Shown piece after piece: positions 50,959 to 59,889 of a stretch of DNA of 64,000 nt (position 1 is its first letter; each line of letters starts with the position of its first letter). The stretch spans positions 2,348,953-2,412,952 of the forward strand of contig NZ_CP083985.1 in assembly GCF_020172665.1 (NCBI RefSeq). The letters run 5' to 3'. The stretch is from [Mycobacterium] zoologicum (GTDB taxonomy: Bacteria; Actinomycetota; Actinomycetes; Mycobacteriales; Mycobacteriaceae). A program made the position numbers and the translations under genes. A model generated the notes under the pieces. The model ran no database searches, had not been told where the DNA came from, and was given only the letters and a program-made list of their open reading frames with translations.

Positions 50959-51534
50959 GTGCAGCTGCACAAACCTGACGTGGTCGCCGCGGCGGCCGCC
51001 ATCCTCGACGACTACGGCATCGCCGACCTGACGATGCGGCGGTTGGCGCGCGAGCTCAAGGTCAGCCCCGGCGCCCTGTACTGGCATTTCGCCAACAAGC
51101 AGCAGTTGCTGGGCGCGGTCGCCGACCGGGTGCTGGCCGCGGCCTGCGCCGACCCGGGGCCCGGCGACTGGCGGTGGCGGATCCAGGCGGTGTGCGAGCG
51201 GCTGCGCGACGCGCTGCTGTCACACACCGACGGCGCCGAGCTGGTGTCGGCGAGCCTGGCCGCCGGTCAGTCGCGCGCCGCCGCCGAGATCGTGGGGCTG
51301 CTGGCCGACTCGGCCGCCGCAGCGGGTGTGCACCCGGATCACGCCGTGCTGGCCGCACGCACCGTCGTCTACTACGTGCTGGGGTTCACCGCCGAAGAGC
51401 AGTCCCGGCTGCAGTGGGACGCCGCGGGGGCGGCCGGGATCACCCCCGACGCCGACCCGGGCAGCGCCTTCGGGTTCGGGCTGCGGCTGCTGATCGACGG
51501 GCTGGCCGTGCAGGCCGGGATCGCCGTCAGCTGA
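50959..51534 (+). CDS. bioQ: TetR-family biotin repressor BioQ
   Basis: A 191-residue TetR regulator. The N-terminal helix-turn-helix is shown by [20 protein letters not shown] and [20 protein letters not shown]. The C-terminal ligand domain is helical with few special features. Its position between the bio genes, and the boxes it sits next to, match the mycobacterial BioQ that controls bioFD and bioB. The GTG at 50959 lies 6 bases after TATGGT, so the mRNA is probably leaderless. It overlaps the convergent bioD stop by 8 bases. Confidence 0.9.
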   Translation: MQLHKPDVVAAAAAILDDYGIADLTMRRLARELKVSPGALYWHFANKQQLLGAVADRVLAAACADPGPGDWRWRIQAVCERLRDALLSHTDGAELVSASLAAGQSRAAAEIVGLLADSAAAAGVHPDHAVLAARTVVYYVLGFTAEEQSRLQWDAAGAAGITPDADPGSAFGFGLRLLIDGLAVQAGIAVS

Positions 51535-52207
51535 TCAGCGAGCGCACCCAGGCAGGTGCGAACGCCGCGCCGCTGCGGGCGCCGAACTCCGCGGCCCCCA
51601 GCGAACCCGAGCCCGCCGGCAGCACCGCCCGTAGCGGCGCCAGCCGGGCCAACGCCTCACGATTGCTCACCGCGGCGGCATCGGGTTGCGTCGGCCAGCT
51701 GCCGATCACCAGTCCGGCGCACGACAGGCATTGTCCGGCAAGGGATTCCAACGTCAGCGCGGTGTGGTTGAGGGTGCCCAGTTCGGTTCCGACCACCACC
51801 AGCACGGCCGCACCGAGGTCCACCGCCAGATCGCGCAGGGTGACGCCGTCGGCCGCCAGCTCCACCAGCAGTCCCCCGGCGCCCTCCACCAGGGTCAACC
51901 GCCCGGGGCCGTCGGCGTCGCGGATCAGCGCCAGCAGTTCGGCGCGGGTCGGCAGCGCCATGCCGGCGCGGTGCGCGGCGGCCACCGGGGCCAGCGGCTC
52001 GGGATAGCGGCCCGCCCCGAACAGCGCGCTCACCTGCGAGAGCCGGCCGATTTCGGCCAGGTCGTCGTCGCCGTCGGCGGTGCCGGTCTGCACCGGCTTG
52101 CACACCGCCACGTCCAGGCCGAGCGTGCGGGCGCAGGCGGCCAGTGCCGCGGTGGCGATCGTCTTGCCGACGCCGGTACCGGTGCCGGTGATCACCAGCA
52201 CGCTCAC
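51527..52207 (-). CDS. bioD: Dethiobiotin synthetase
   Basis: A 226-residue ATP-dependent carboxylase that closes the ureido ring. The P-loop is [27 protein letters not shown] and [13 protein letters not shown] are the substrate- and Mg-binding motifs; [18 protein letters not shown] follows. The start overlaps bioF by 4 bases. Confidence 0.96.
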   Translation of the reverse strand: MSVLVITGTGTGVGKTIATAALAACARTLGLDVAVCKPVQTGTADGDDDLAEIGRLSQVSALFGAGRYPEPLAPVAAAHRAGMALPTRAELLALIRDADGPGRLTLVEGAGGLLVELAADGVTLRDLAVDLGAAVLVVVGTELGTLNHTALTLESLAGQCLSCAGLVIGSWPTQPDAAAVSNREALARLAPLRAVLPAGSGSLGAAEFGARSGAAFAPAWVRSLIS

Positions 52208-53352
52208 CTGCGCCGCACCGCCAGGACGTCGGTCAGTACCCGCCGGGCCAGCTCCAGATCGGCTTCGGTCAGCGAGGCACGCGCAGTCAGCCGCAGCCGC
52301 GAGGTGCCCGCCGGCACCGTGGGCGGCCGGAAACAGCCCACCCGAACCCCGGCATCCAGGCAGGCGGCCGCGGCGGCCACCGCGACCTGCGGGTCGCCGA
52401 GAATCACCGAGACGACGGCGGATTCCGGCCGTTCGGGCACGTCGCAGATCTGCGCCAGCGTGCCGGAATGCCGCAGCACGTCGGCAGCGCGGGAGGGCTC
52501 GGCGGCCAGCACCCCCAGGGCCGCCGAGGCGGCTCCCAGCGCGGCCGGTGCCAGGCCGGTGTCGAAAATGAAGGTCCGGGCGGTGTCGATGAGGTGGTCA
52601 CGCACCGCAGCCGGACCCAGCACCGCGCCGCCCTGGCTGCCCAGCGCCTTGGACAGCGTCGTCGTCATCACCACATCCGGTGCCCCGGCCAGGCCGACTT
52701 CATGCAGCAGCCCTCGGCCGCCGTCCCCGCGCACCCCGAGCCCGTGTGCCTCGTCGACGATCAGCAGCGCCCGATGGCGCCGGCACACCTCGTGCAGTTC
52801 GCGCAGCGGGGCCAGCGCACCGTCGGCGCTGAACACCGATTCGGTGAGAACGACGGCACGTTCTTCGCTGCGGTTGCTCAGGGCCGCAGCGACGGCCCCG
52901 ACGTCGCGGTGCGCGGTGATCGCGACCCGCGCCCTGGACAGCCGGCAGGCGTCCACCAACGAGGCGTGGCAGTAGGCGTCGGAGACCACCAGCGACTCCG
53001 GCCCCGACAGGCTGACCACGGCGCCGATGTTGGCGGTGTATCCCGAAGAGAATACCAATCCTGAAGCGGCACCGACGAATTCGGCCAGCTGCTGTTCGAA
53101 CCGGTGGTGCAGCTCGGTGTTGCCGGTGACCAGCCGGGACCCTCCGGCGCCACCGCCCCAGGTGCGCAGCGCATCCACTGCGCCGGCGATGACGTCCGGG
53201 TGCGTCGACAGGCCGAGGTAGTCGTTGGAGGCCAGGTCCAGCTCGGTGGTCGCCGCGGGGCGCTCCCGCAGCGAACGGCGCAGGCCGGCCTGTCGGCGCT
53301 GCCGCTCCACCTCTGCCAGCCAGGCCAGTGGAGACGCATCCGTGCGGGTCAC
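52204..53352 (-). CDS. bioF: 8-amino-7-oxononanoate synthase
   Basis: A 382-residue PLP enzyme that joins pimeloyl thioester and alanine. Motifs are [40 protein letters not shown] and the PLP lysine in [15 protein letters not shown]. The GTG start has AAGGAG 7 bases upstream. A BioQ box lies 22 bases further, at the end of bioA, so bioFD can be controlled separately from bioA. Confidence 0.96.
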   Translation of the reverse strand: MTRTDASPLAWLAEVERQRRQAGLRRSLRERPAATTELDLASNDYLGLSTHPDVIAGAVDALRTWGGGAGGSRLVTGNTELHHRFEQQLAEFVGAASGLVFSSGYTANIGAVVSLSGPESLVVSDAYCHASLVDACRLSRARVAITAHRDVGAVAAALSNRSEERAVVLTESVFSADGALAPLRELHEVCRRHRALLIVDEAHGLGVRGDGGRGLLHEVGLAGAPDVVMTTTLSKALGSQGGAVLGPAAVRDHLIDTARTFIFDTGLAPAALGAASAALGVLAAEPSRAADVLRHSGTLAQICDVPERPESAVVSVILGDPQVAVAAAAACLDAGVRVGCFRPPTVPAGTSRLRLTARASLTEADLELARRVLTDVLAVRRR

Positions 53353-53374
53353 GCGAGCTCCTTACAACGACTCT

Positions 53375-53387
53375 TGAACACCGTTCA
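53375..53387 (-). promoter_or_regulatory. BioQ box upstream of bioF
   Basis: TGAACGGTGTTCA on the minus strand, preceded by TAACCT exactly as at bioB. The box overlaps the last three bases of bioA. Confidence 0.85.
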
Positions 53388-54677
53388 GGTTAAGGCACGC
53401 ACGGCAGCGACCATCGCGGCACCGATCTGGGCGACCTGCTCGTCGGTGCAGATGTAGGGCGGCATCGCGTACACGAGGTTGCGGAAGGGTCGCAGCCACA
53501 CCCCGTGTGCCAGTGCCGCGGCAGTGGCCACCGGCAGATCTACCGGCTGTTGGCATTCGATGACGCCGATCGCGCCGCAGACCCGGACATCGGCGATGCC
53601 GGGCAGCCCGCGAGCGTCCGCCAGGGCGGCGCGCAGCCCTGCGCTGATCCCCGCGACCCGACCGCGCCAGTCCCCACTGAGCAGCAGTTCGGTGCTGGCC
53701 ACCGAGACCGCGCAGGCCAGCGGATTGGCCATGAAGGTGGGGCCGTGCATCAGGGCTCCTGCCTCGCCGGCACTGATCGCGTGGGCGATCTCGGTGCCGC
53801 ACAACGTCGCTGCCATCGACAGGTAGCCGCCGGTGAGCGCCTTGCCGATGCACATGATGTCGGGGCACACGCCCGCGTGGTCGGCGGCGAACAGCTCTCC
53901 GGTGCGCCCGAATCCGGTGGCAATCTCATCGAAGATCAGCAGTACGCCGTGGCGGCGGGTGATCTCCCGCAGGTCGTTGAGATACCGGGGGTCGTGGAAG
54001 CGCATGCCGCCGGCGCCCTGGACCACGGGTTCGACGATGACGGCGGCCAGTTCGTCGGCATGGGCGGCCAGTTGGGTCTCGAACCGAGCGCTGTAGGCCG
54101 GGTCGTGGTCGCGGGGCACCTGCGGGGCGAAGATCTGCTGCGACAGGACGTCACGCCACAGCGTGTGCATGCCGCCGTCAGGGTCGCAGACGCTCATCGG
54201 GGTGAAGGTGTCCCCGTGGTAGCCGCCCCGCCAGGTCATCAACCGGTGCTTGCCCGGGAGTCCGCGGGCACGCCAGTACTGCAGCGCCATCTTGACCGCG
54301 ACCTCGACCGCCACCGACCCGGAGTCGCTGAAGAAGACGGTGTCCAGTCCGGCCGGGGTGATCTCCACCAGCAGTTGCGCCAGTCGGGCCGCGGGTTCGT
54401 GGGTGATGCCGCCGAACATCACGTGGTTCATGGTGGCCAACTGCGCGCTGATCGCGGCGTCCAGGACCGGGTGGCCGTGGCCGTGGATGGCGGTCCACCA
54501 GGAACTCATGCCGTCGAGCACCTCGGCCGGTTCGCCGTCGAGCACCAGCGTCAGATGGGGGCCGCGCGCGGCCAGCGCCACGATCGGAGCAGGTGCCCCG
54601 GCGCCGATGGTGCTGTAGGGGTGCCATAGGTGGGCGGCGTCCAGAGCGCTGATCTGCTCGGGAGGCATCGCGGACAT
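53385..54677 (-). CDS. bioA: Adenosylmethionine-8-amino-7-oxononanoate aminotransferase
   Basis: A 430-residue class III PLP aminotransferase using S-adenosylmethionine as amino donor. Motifs are [80 protein letters not shown] and the PLP lysine in [18 protein letters not shown]. The ATG at 54675-54677 follows a TACTGT box by 8 bases, pointing to its own promoter. Longer frames lack support. Confidence 0.95.
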   Translation of the reverse strand: MSAMPPEQISALDAAHLWHPYSTIGAGAPAPIVALAARGPHLTLVLDGEPAEVLDGMSSWWTAIHGHGHPVLDAAISAQLATMNHVMFGGITHEPAARLAQLLVEITPAGLDTVFFSDSGSVAVEVAVKMALQYWRARGLPGKHRLMTWRGGYHGDTFTPMSVCDPDGGMHTLWRDVLSQQIFAPQVPRDHDPAYSARFETQLAAHADELAAVIVEPVVQGAGGMRFHDPRYLNDLREITRRHGVLLIFDEIATGFGRTGELFAADHAGVCPDIMCIGKALTGGYLSMAATLCGTEIAHAISAGEAGALMHGPTFMANPLACAVSVASTELLLSGDWRGRVAGISAGLRAALADARGLPGIADVRVCGAIGVIECQQPVDLPVATAAALAHGVWLRPFRNLVYAMPPYICTDEQVAQIGAAMVAAVRALT

Positions 54678-54685
54678 GACTGACG

Positions 54686-54691
54686 ACAGTA
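54686..54691 (-). promoter_or_regulatory. -10 box of bioA
   Basis: TACTGT on the minus strand, 8 bases before the bioA ATG. No BioQ box is seen at this promoter. Confidence 0.4.
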
Positions 54692-54768
54692 GTGGCCGGT
54701 GGCGTAACCGTTCGGTCACAGGTTGCTCAATATCGCTTCCGCCCGGGCAAATGGAGTCTAAGCGCCGG

Positions 54769-54774
54769 TAGGCT
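54769..54774 (+). promoter_or_regulatory. Probable -10 box of ripD
   Basis: TAGGCT about 60 bases before the ATG, giving a leader with GAGAGGAG near its end. I see no c-di-AMP riboswitch core in this leader. Confidence 0.35.
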
Positions 54775-54833
54775 CTGTTACAGAAGTGACGAATGAGGCT
54801 GTCGTGATAACGGGGCCGCGAGAGGAGAATCTG

Positions 54834-55472
54834 ATGAAGCGCATCTACGCCACCACGATCGCCCTGGCAGCGGCCCTGGCCCCGGCACTGAGTGCCGCGC
54901 CCGCCCACGCCGACCCGCTGTCGCAGACCGGCCAGAACCAGCTCGTCGACCGGGTCATCCAGCGCGCGCTGTCACAGCGCGGGGTGCCCTTCGTCTACGG
55001 CGGCGGTGACGTCAACGGACCCACCAACAACGCGCGGGCCAGGGCTGCCACCACCCGCAGCGCGTTGACCGACATCACCGGCCGCGCCATCCTGCCGAGC
55101 ACCCAAGGCAACCCGCCGGTGCCGGGTAGCGTCACCCCGGGCCTACCGGGCACGTCGCTGGTGCCCAGCGAGGACATGCCGGACACCACCACGGTCGGCT
55201 TCGACGCATCCGGGCTGATCCAGTACGCGTTCGCCGGTGCCGGGATCAAGATGCCGCGCACCTCCGGCGAGCAGTGCAGCGTCGGCCAGAAGGTGCCGCC
55301 GGCACAGGCCCGTCCCGGCGATCTGCTGTGCTACGGCCCCGGTGGGACCCAGAGCGTCGCGCTGTACCTGGGCAACAACCAGATGATCGAGGGCACCAGC
55401 CCCGCGGTCTCGGTCTCGCCGGCGCGCACCTCCAACATGGTCCCCTACCTGACCCGGGTCCTCAGCTCCTGA
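54834..55472 (+). CDS. ripD: RipD-like NlpC/P60 protein lacking catalytic residues
   Basis: A 212-residue secreted protein. A signal peptide (about 1-26, cut after AHA) is followed by a helical region and a Pro-rich linker ([16 protein letters not shown]). The NlpC/P60 domain (about 110-212) has Ala at the nucleophile site (A125, GFDASGLIQ, normally DCSG) and Ser where the catalytic His is expected (S174, TQSVALYLG). H37Rv RipD carries the same kind of substitutions and binds peptidoglycan without hydrolysing it. Start: ATG at 54834 after GAGAGGAG. The C-terminal extension known from H37Rv RipD seems absent. Confidence 0.9.
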   Translation: MKRIYATTIALAAALAPALSAAPAHADPLSQTGQNQLVDRVIQRALSQRGVPFVYGGGDVNGPTNNARARAATTRSALTDITGRAILPSTQGNPPVPGSVTPGLPGTSLVPSEDMPDTTTVGFDASGLIQYAFAGAGIKMPRTSGEQCSVGQKVPPAQARPGDLLCYGPGGTQSVALYLGNNQMIEGTSPAVSVSPARTSNMVPYLTRVLSS

Positions 55473-55542
55473 CCGTTTGGGCGACGTCACAGCGCGCGGA
55501 ATGCGGTTTCTCCAGGCAGGTTAGGTAGATTGTCGGGCGATC

Positions 55543-57753
55543 ATGATTGCCCTGGCCCCGCCTCGACCGGCGGTAACACCTGTTGCGGGACCCGCATCCG
55601 GGTCGGTTCCGACGTCCGCGTCGGCGGCCGCGATGGGTACCCGCAAGGAGGGTTTCTACCGACACGACCTCGACGGGCTGCGCGGGATCGCGATCGCGTT
55701 GGTGGCGATGTTCCACGTCTGGTTCGGACGGGTGTCCGGCGGTGTCGACGTCTTCCTGGCGCTGTCGGGGTTCTTCTTCGGCGGCAAGCTGCTGCGGGTT
55801 GCGCTGAACCCGGCGTCGTCGCTGTCACCGATACCGGACCTGATCCGGCTGGTGCGCCGGCTGCTGCCCGCGCTGGTGGTGGTGCTGGCGGCGTGCGCGG
55901 GACTCACGATCTGGATCCAGCCGCAGACCCGCTGGGAGACCTTCGCCGACCAGAGCCTGGCCAGCCTGGGCTACTACCAGAACTGGGAGTTGGCCAGCAC
56001 CGCTTCGGATTACCTGCGCGCCGGTGAAGCGGTCAGCCCGCTGCAGCACATCTGGTCGATGTCGGTGCAGGGCCAGTTCTACCTGAGCTTCCTGCTGCTG
56101 ATCTTCGGTTTCGCGTTCCTGTTGCGACGCCCGCTGCGCACCCACCTGCGGTCCGCCTTCGTGGTGCTCATCACGGCACTGACGGTGGCGTCGTTCTGGT
56201 ACGCGATCGTCGCGCACCAGGCCAACCAGCCTCTGGCCTACTACAACAGCTTCGCCCGCGCCTGGGAGCTGCTGCTCGGTGCGCTGGCCGGAGCCCTGGT
56301 CCCCTACATCCGGTGGCCGATGTGGCTGCGGAGCGTCGTCGGCACCGTGGCACTGGCAGCGATCCTGAGCTGCGGCGCGCTGATCGAAGGCGTCAAGGAG
56401 TTCCCGGGGCCCTGGGCGCTTGTTCCGGTCGGTGCCACCGTGGCCTTCATCCTGGCCGGGGCCAACCGGCACGCGCACCCGAGCACCAACGGCAAACTGC
56501 CATGGCCGAACCGCTGGCTGGCCGCCGGACCGCTGGTCACGCTCGGCGCGATGGCCTATTCGCTGTACCTGTGGCACTGGCCGCTGCTGATCTTCTGGCT
56601 GTCCTACACCGGTCACAAACACGCCTCGGTGGCCGAGGGCGCAGCCATCCTGGCGGTCTCGGGTGTACTGGCCTACCTGACCACTCGGCTGGTCGAGGAC
56701 CCGCTGCGCTACCGCGCCCCAGCCGGGCCGGGCCCGACGCCGGTGCTGAGCATTCCATGGCGCAAGCCGTCGCCCGGCTGGTGGCGACGCCCGACGATGG
56801 CGTTGGGCTCGACGGTGGTGCTGCTGGGCGTGGCGCTGACCGCGACGTCGTTCACCTGGCGTGAGCACGTGACCGTCCAGCGCGCCAGCGGCAAGGAACT
56901 GGTCAAGCTCAGCAAGGACGACTACCCGGGTGCCCGCGCCCTGATCAAGCATCAGCGGGTTCCCAAGCTTCGGATGCGGCCCACCATCCTGGAGGCCAAG
57001 AAGGACCTGCCGCGCTCGACCCGGGACGGCTGCATCAGCACCTTCACCGACCCGGAGCTGATCAACTGCACCTATGGCGACCCCGAAGCCACCCGTACCG
57101 TCGCGCTGGCCGGCGGTTCGCACGCCGAACACTGGCTGCCCGCACTGGACATCCTCGGTCAGCGGCACCACTTCAAGGTGGTCACCTACCTCAAGATGGG
57201 CTGCCCGCTGTCCACCGAGAAGGTCCCGCTGATCATGGGTAACAACGCCCCCTACCCGCAGTGCTACCAGTGGGTGGGCAAGACGATGGACAAGCTGGTC
57301 GCCGACCACCCGGACTTCGTGTTCACCACCGCCACCCGGCCGTGGAACATCAAACCCGGCGATGTGATGCCCGGAACCTACATCGGGATCTGGAAGAAGC
57401 TGTCGGACCACCACATTCCGATCCTCGGCGTGCGCGACACCCCGTGGTTGGTGCGTGACGGCGACCCGTTCCAGCCGGCCGACTGCCTGGCCTCCGGCGG
57501 TGACGCGGAGTCCTGCGGCATCAAACGCTCCGAAGTGCTCGTCGACCGCAACCCGACCCTGGACTTCGTCGCCCGGTTCCCGTTGCTCAAGCCGCTGGAC
57601 CTCTCGGATGCGGTCTGCGACAAGGAGATCTGCCGAGCCATCGAGGGCAACGTGCTGGTCTATCACGATTCTCATCACCTGTCGGCGACCTACATGCGCA
57701 CCATGACCGGCGAACTGGGCCGACAGATGGGTACCGCCACCGGATGGTGGTGA
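55543..57753 (+). CDS. Membrane acyltransferase with SGNH domain (Rv1565c-like)
   Basis: A 736-residue OatA-type protein. The N-terminal acyltransferase-3 domain (about 40-440) has many membrane helices and the landmarks YRHDLDGLRGIAIALVAMFHVWFG, GVDVFLALSGFFFGGKLL, HIWSMSVQGQFYL and SLYLWHWPLLIFWL, followed by LVEDPLRYR. The C-terminal extracytoplasmic SGNH domain (about 510-736) has LAGGSHAEHWLPALD, TYLKMGCP and the Asp-His of YHDSHHLSATYM. Such proteins O-acylate envelope glycans; the acceptor here is unknown. The stop overlaps glgX by 10 bases. Confidence 0.9.
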   Translation: MIALAPPRPAVTPVAGPASGSVPTSASAAAMGTRKEGFYRHDLDGLRGIAIALVAMFHVWFGRVSGGVDVFLALSGFFFGGKLLRVALNPASSLSPIPDLIRLVRRLLPALVVVLAACAGLTIWIQPQTRWETFADQSLASLGYYQNWELASTASDYLRAGEAVSPLQHIWSMSVQGQFYLSFLLLIFGFAFLLRRPLRTHLRSAFVVLITALTVASFWYAIVAHQANQPLAYYNSFARAWELLLGALAGALVPYIRWPMWLRSVVGTVALAAILSCGALIEGVKEFPGPWALVPVGATVAFILAGANRHAHPSTNGKLPWPNRWLAAGPLVTLGAMAYSLYLWHWPLLIFWLSYTGHKHASVAEGAAILAVSGVLAYLTTRLVEDPLRYRAPAGPGPTPVLSIPWRKPSPGWWRRPTMALGSTVVLLGVALTATSFTWREHVTVQRASGKELVKLSKDDYPGARALIKHQRVPKLRMRPTILEAKKDLPRSTRDGCISTFTDPELINCTYGDPEATRTVALAGGSHAEHWLPALDILGQRHHFKVVTYLKMGCPLSTEKVPLIMGNNAPYPQCYQWVGKTMDKLVADHPDFVFTTATRPWNIKPGDVMPGTYIGIWKKLSDHHIPILGVRDTPWLVRDGDPFQPADCLASGGDAESCGIKRSEVLVDRNPTLDFVARFPLLKPLDLSDAVCDKEICRAIEGNVLVYHDSHHLSATYMRTMTGELGRQMGTATGWW

Positions 57754-59885
57754 GCGCGGCCGAGCCCACCGTCTGGCCCGGGCAGAGCTATCCGCTCGGT
57801 GCCGTATACGACGGCGCCGGAACCAACTTCGCGGTGTTCTCCGAAGTCGCCGAGCAGGTCGAGCTGTGCCTGATCGACAACACCGAGACCCGGATACGCC
57901 TCGACGAAGTCGACGGCTACGTATGGCATGCCTACCTGCCCGGAATCGGACCCGGCCAGCACTACGGATTCCGGGTGCACGGGCCGTTCGAACCCACCGC
58001 CGGACACCGCTGCGATCCGAGCAAGCTGCTGCTGGACCCGTACGGCAAGGCGTTCAACGGTGAGTTCGACTTCGGGCCCGCGCTGTTCTCCTACGATCTG
58101 GCCGACCCGGACGGCCCGGGCAGCGGCAGGCCTCCCCCGGCGCTGGACTCGTTGGGCCACACCATGACCAGCGTGGTGATCAACCCGTTCTTCGACTGGG
58201 CCAGCGACCGTTCACCGCGTACCCCGTATCACGAGACGATCATCTACGAGGCCCACGTCAAGGGCATGACGCAGACGCATCCGGCCATCCCCGACGAGTC
58301 GCGCGGCACCTACGCCGGGCTGGCGCACCCGGTGATCATCGATCACCTCAAGTCGCTGAACGTGACCGCGATCGAGCTGATGCCCGTCCACCAGTTCCTA
58401 CACGACCACCGGCTGCTGCAGTTGGGCCTGCGTAACTACTGGGGGTACAACACATTCGGCTTCTTCGCCCCGCACAATCAGTACGCCGCCAGTCGCGCGC
58501 CCGGCGGCGCGGTGCCGGAGTTCAAGGCGATGGTGCGGGCCTTCCACCAGGCCGGCATCGAGGTGATCCTCGACGTGGTCTACAACCACACCGCCGAAGG
58601 GCATCACCTGGGCCCGACACTGAACTTCCGGGGTATCGACAACGCCGCCTACTACCGGCTGACCGAAGGCGACAAGCGGTTCTACACCGACTACACCGGA
58701 ACCGGAAACAGTCTCAACGCGCGGCATCCGCACACCCTGCAGCTGATCATGGACTCACTGCGCTATTGGGTGACCGAGATGCACGTCGATGGCTTCCGTT
58801 TCGATCTGGCGTCCACCCTGGCCCGGGAGCTGCACGACGTCGATCGACTCTCGGCGTTCTTCGATCTGGTGCAACAGGATCCGGTGGTCAGCCAGGTCAA
58901 GCTGATCGCCGAGCCGTGGGACGTCGGCGAGGGCGGCTACCAGGTGGGCAACTTCCCCGGGCTGTGGACAGAGTGGAACGGCAAGTACCGCGACACCGTG
59001 CGCGACTACTGGCGCGGTGAACGAGAAACCCTTGGCGAGTTCGGTTCCCGGCTGACCGGCTCGTCAGACCTGTATGAGGCCACCGGCCGGCGCCCCAGTG
59101 CCAGCATCAATTTCGTCACCTGCCATGACGGCTTCACCCTGACCGATCTGGTGTCCTACAACCAGAAACACAACGAGGCCAACGGTGAGGACAACCGCGA
59201 CGGCGAGAGTTACAACCGGTCGTGGAACTGCGGGGTCGAGGGCCCGACCAACGACCCCACCGTAATCGCGTTGCGGGCCCGCCAGATCCGAAACATCATG
59301 GCCACCCTGCTGGTCAGCCAGGGCACTCCGATGATCATGCACGGCGACGAGGTGGGCCGCACCCAGCACGGCAACAACAACGTCTACTGCCAGGACTCCG
59401 AACTGTCCTGGATGGACTGGTCACTGGCCGAGACCAACGCCGATCTGCTGAGATTCACCCGGACGTTGACCGCGCTACGCACCGCACACCCGGTGTTCCG
59501 CCGACGCCGGTTCCTGCAGGGCAAGCCGATCCGCGGCGGTGACGAGGTGCGCGACATCGCTTGGCTGACGCCGACCGGGCACGAGATGACCCGACAGGAC
59601 TGGGACAGCGAGTTCGGCCGCTGCGTGATGGTCTTCCTCAACGGCGAGGCACTGCCCGAACCGGACGCCCGCGGCAGACGCATCGTCGACGACTCATTCC
59701 TGTTGTGCTTCAACGCCGGTGAGACAACCGTGCAGTTCGTCACCCCCAACACCGAGTACGCCCGGGACTGGGCCGCGGTGATCGACACCGCCGACGCCGC
59801 CGGCAGGTCCGCACTGACGGTGCAGGCGGGCCAGGCGATACCGGTAGGGCCACGCTCGCTGATGATCCTGCAGAAGAGCCGGTGA
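57744..59885 (+). CDS. glgX: Glycogen debranching enzyme GlgX/TreX
   Basis: A 713-residue GH13 enzyme hydrolysing alpha-1,6 branches of glycogen. An N-terminal CBM48 domain (about 1-130, GTNFAVFSEVAEQVELCL) is followed by the catalytic barrel with VILDVVYNHTAEG, VDGFRFDLAS (nucleophile Asp), KLIAEPWDVGEGGY (acid Glu) and NFVTCHDGFTLTDLVSY. A C-terminal beta domain ends RSLMILQKSR. It overlaps the acyltransferase gene, and treY follows 4 bases after its stop. It corresponds to treX (Rv1564c) and frees linear chains for TreY. Confidence 0.95.
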   Translation: MVVSAAEPTVWPGQSYPLGAVYDGAGTNFAVFSEVAEQVELCLIDNTETRIRLDEVDGYVWHAYLPGIGPGQHYGFRVHGPFEPTAGHRCDPSKLLLDPYGKAFNGEFDFGPALFSYDLADPDGPGSGRPPPALDSLGHTMTSVVINPFFDWASDRSPRTPYHETIIYEAHVKGMTQTHPAIPDESRGTYAGLAHPVIIDHLKSLNVTAIELMPVHQFLHDHRLLQLGLRNYWGYNTFGFFAPHNQYAASRAPGGAVPEFKAMVRAFHQAGIEVILDVVYNHTAEGHHLGPTLNFRGIDNAAYYRLTEGDKRFYTDYTGTGNSLNARHPHTLQLIMDSLRYWVTEMHVDGFRFDLASTLARELHDVDRLSAFFDLVQQDPVVSQVKLIAEPWDVGEGGYQVGNFPGLWTEWNGKYRDTVRDYWRGERETLGEFGSRLTGSSDLYEATGRRPSASINFVTCHDGFTLTDLVSYNQKHNEANGEDNRDGESYNRSWNCGVEGPTNDPTVIALRARQIRNIMATLLVSQGTPMIMHGDEVGRTQHGNNNVYCQDSELSWMDWSLAETNADLLRFTRTLTALRTAHPVFRRRRFLQGKPIRGGDEVRDIAWLTPTGHEMTRQDWDSEFGRCVMVFLNGEALPEPDARGRRIVDDSFLLCFNAGETTVQFVTPNTEYARDWAAVIDTADAAGRSALTVQAGQAIPVGPRSLMILQKSR

Positions 59886-59889
59886 GCCC

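Noticed and set aside
50890..51534. Expected phiRv1 prophage region between bioB and bioD
   Set aside because: No integrase, attachment site or phage gene is present; only bioQ lies there.
54692..54833. Possible c-di-AMP riboswitch upstream of the NlpC/P60 gene
   Set aside because: Such riboswitches precede some actinobacterial wall-hydrolase genes, but the leader is short and I see none of the conserved core pairing.
55825..57678. 617-residue minus-strand open frame
   Set aside because: It is antisense to the acyltransferase gene, whose motifs are unmistakable.
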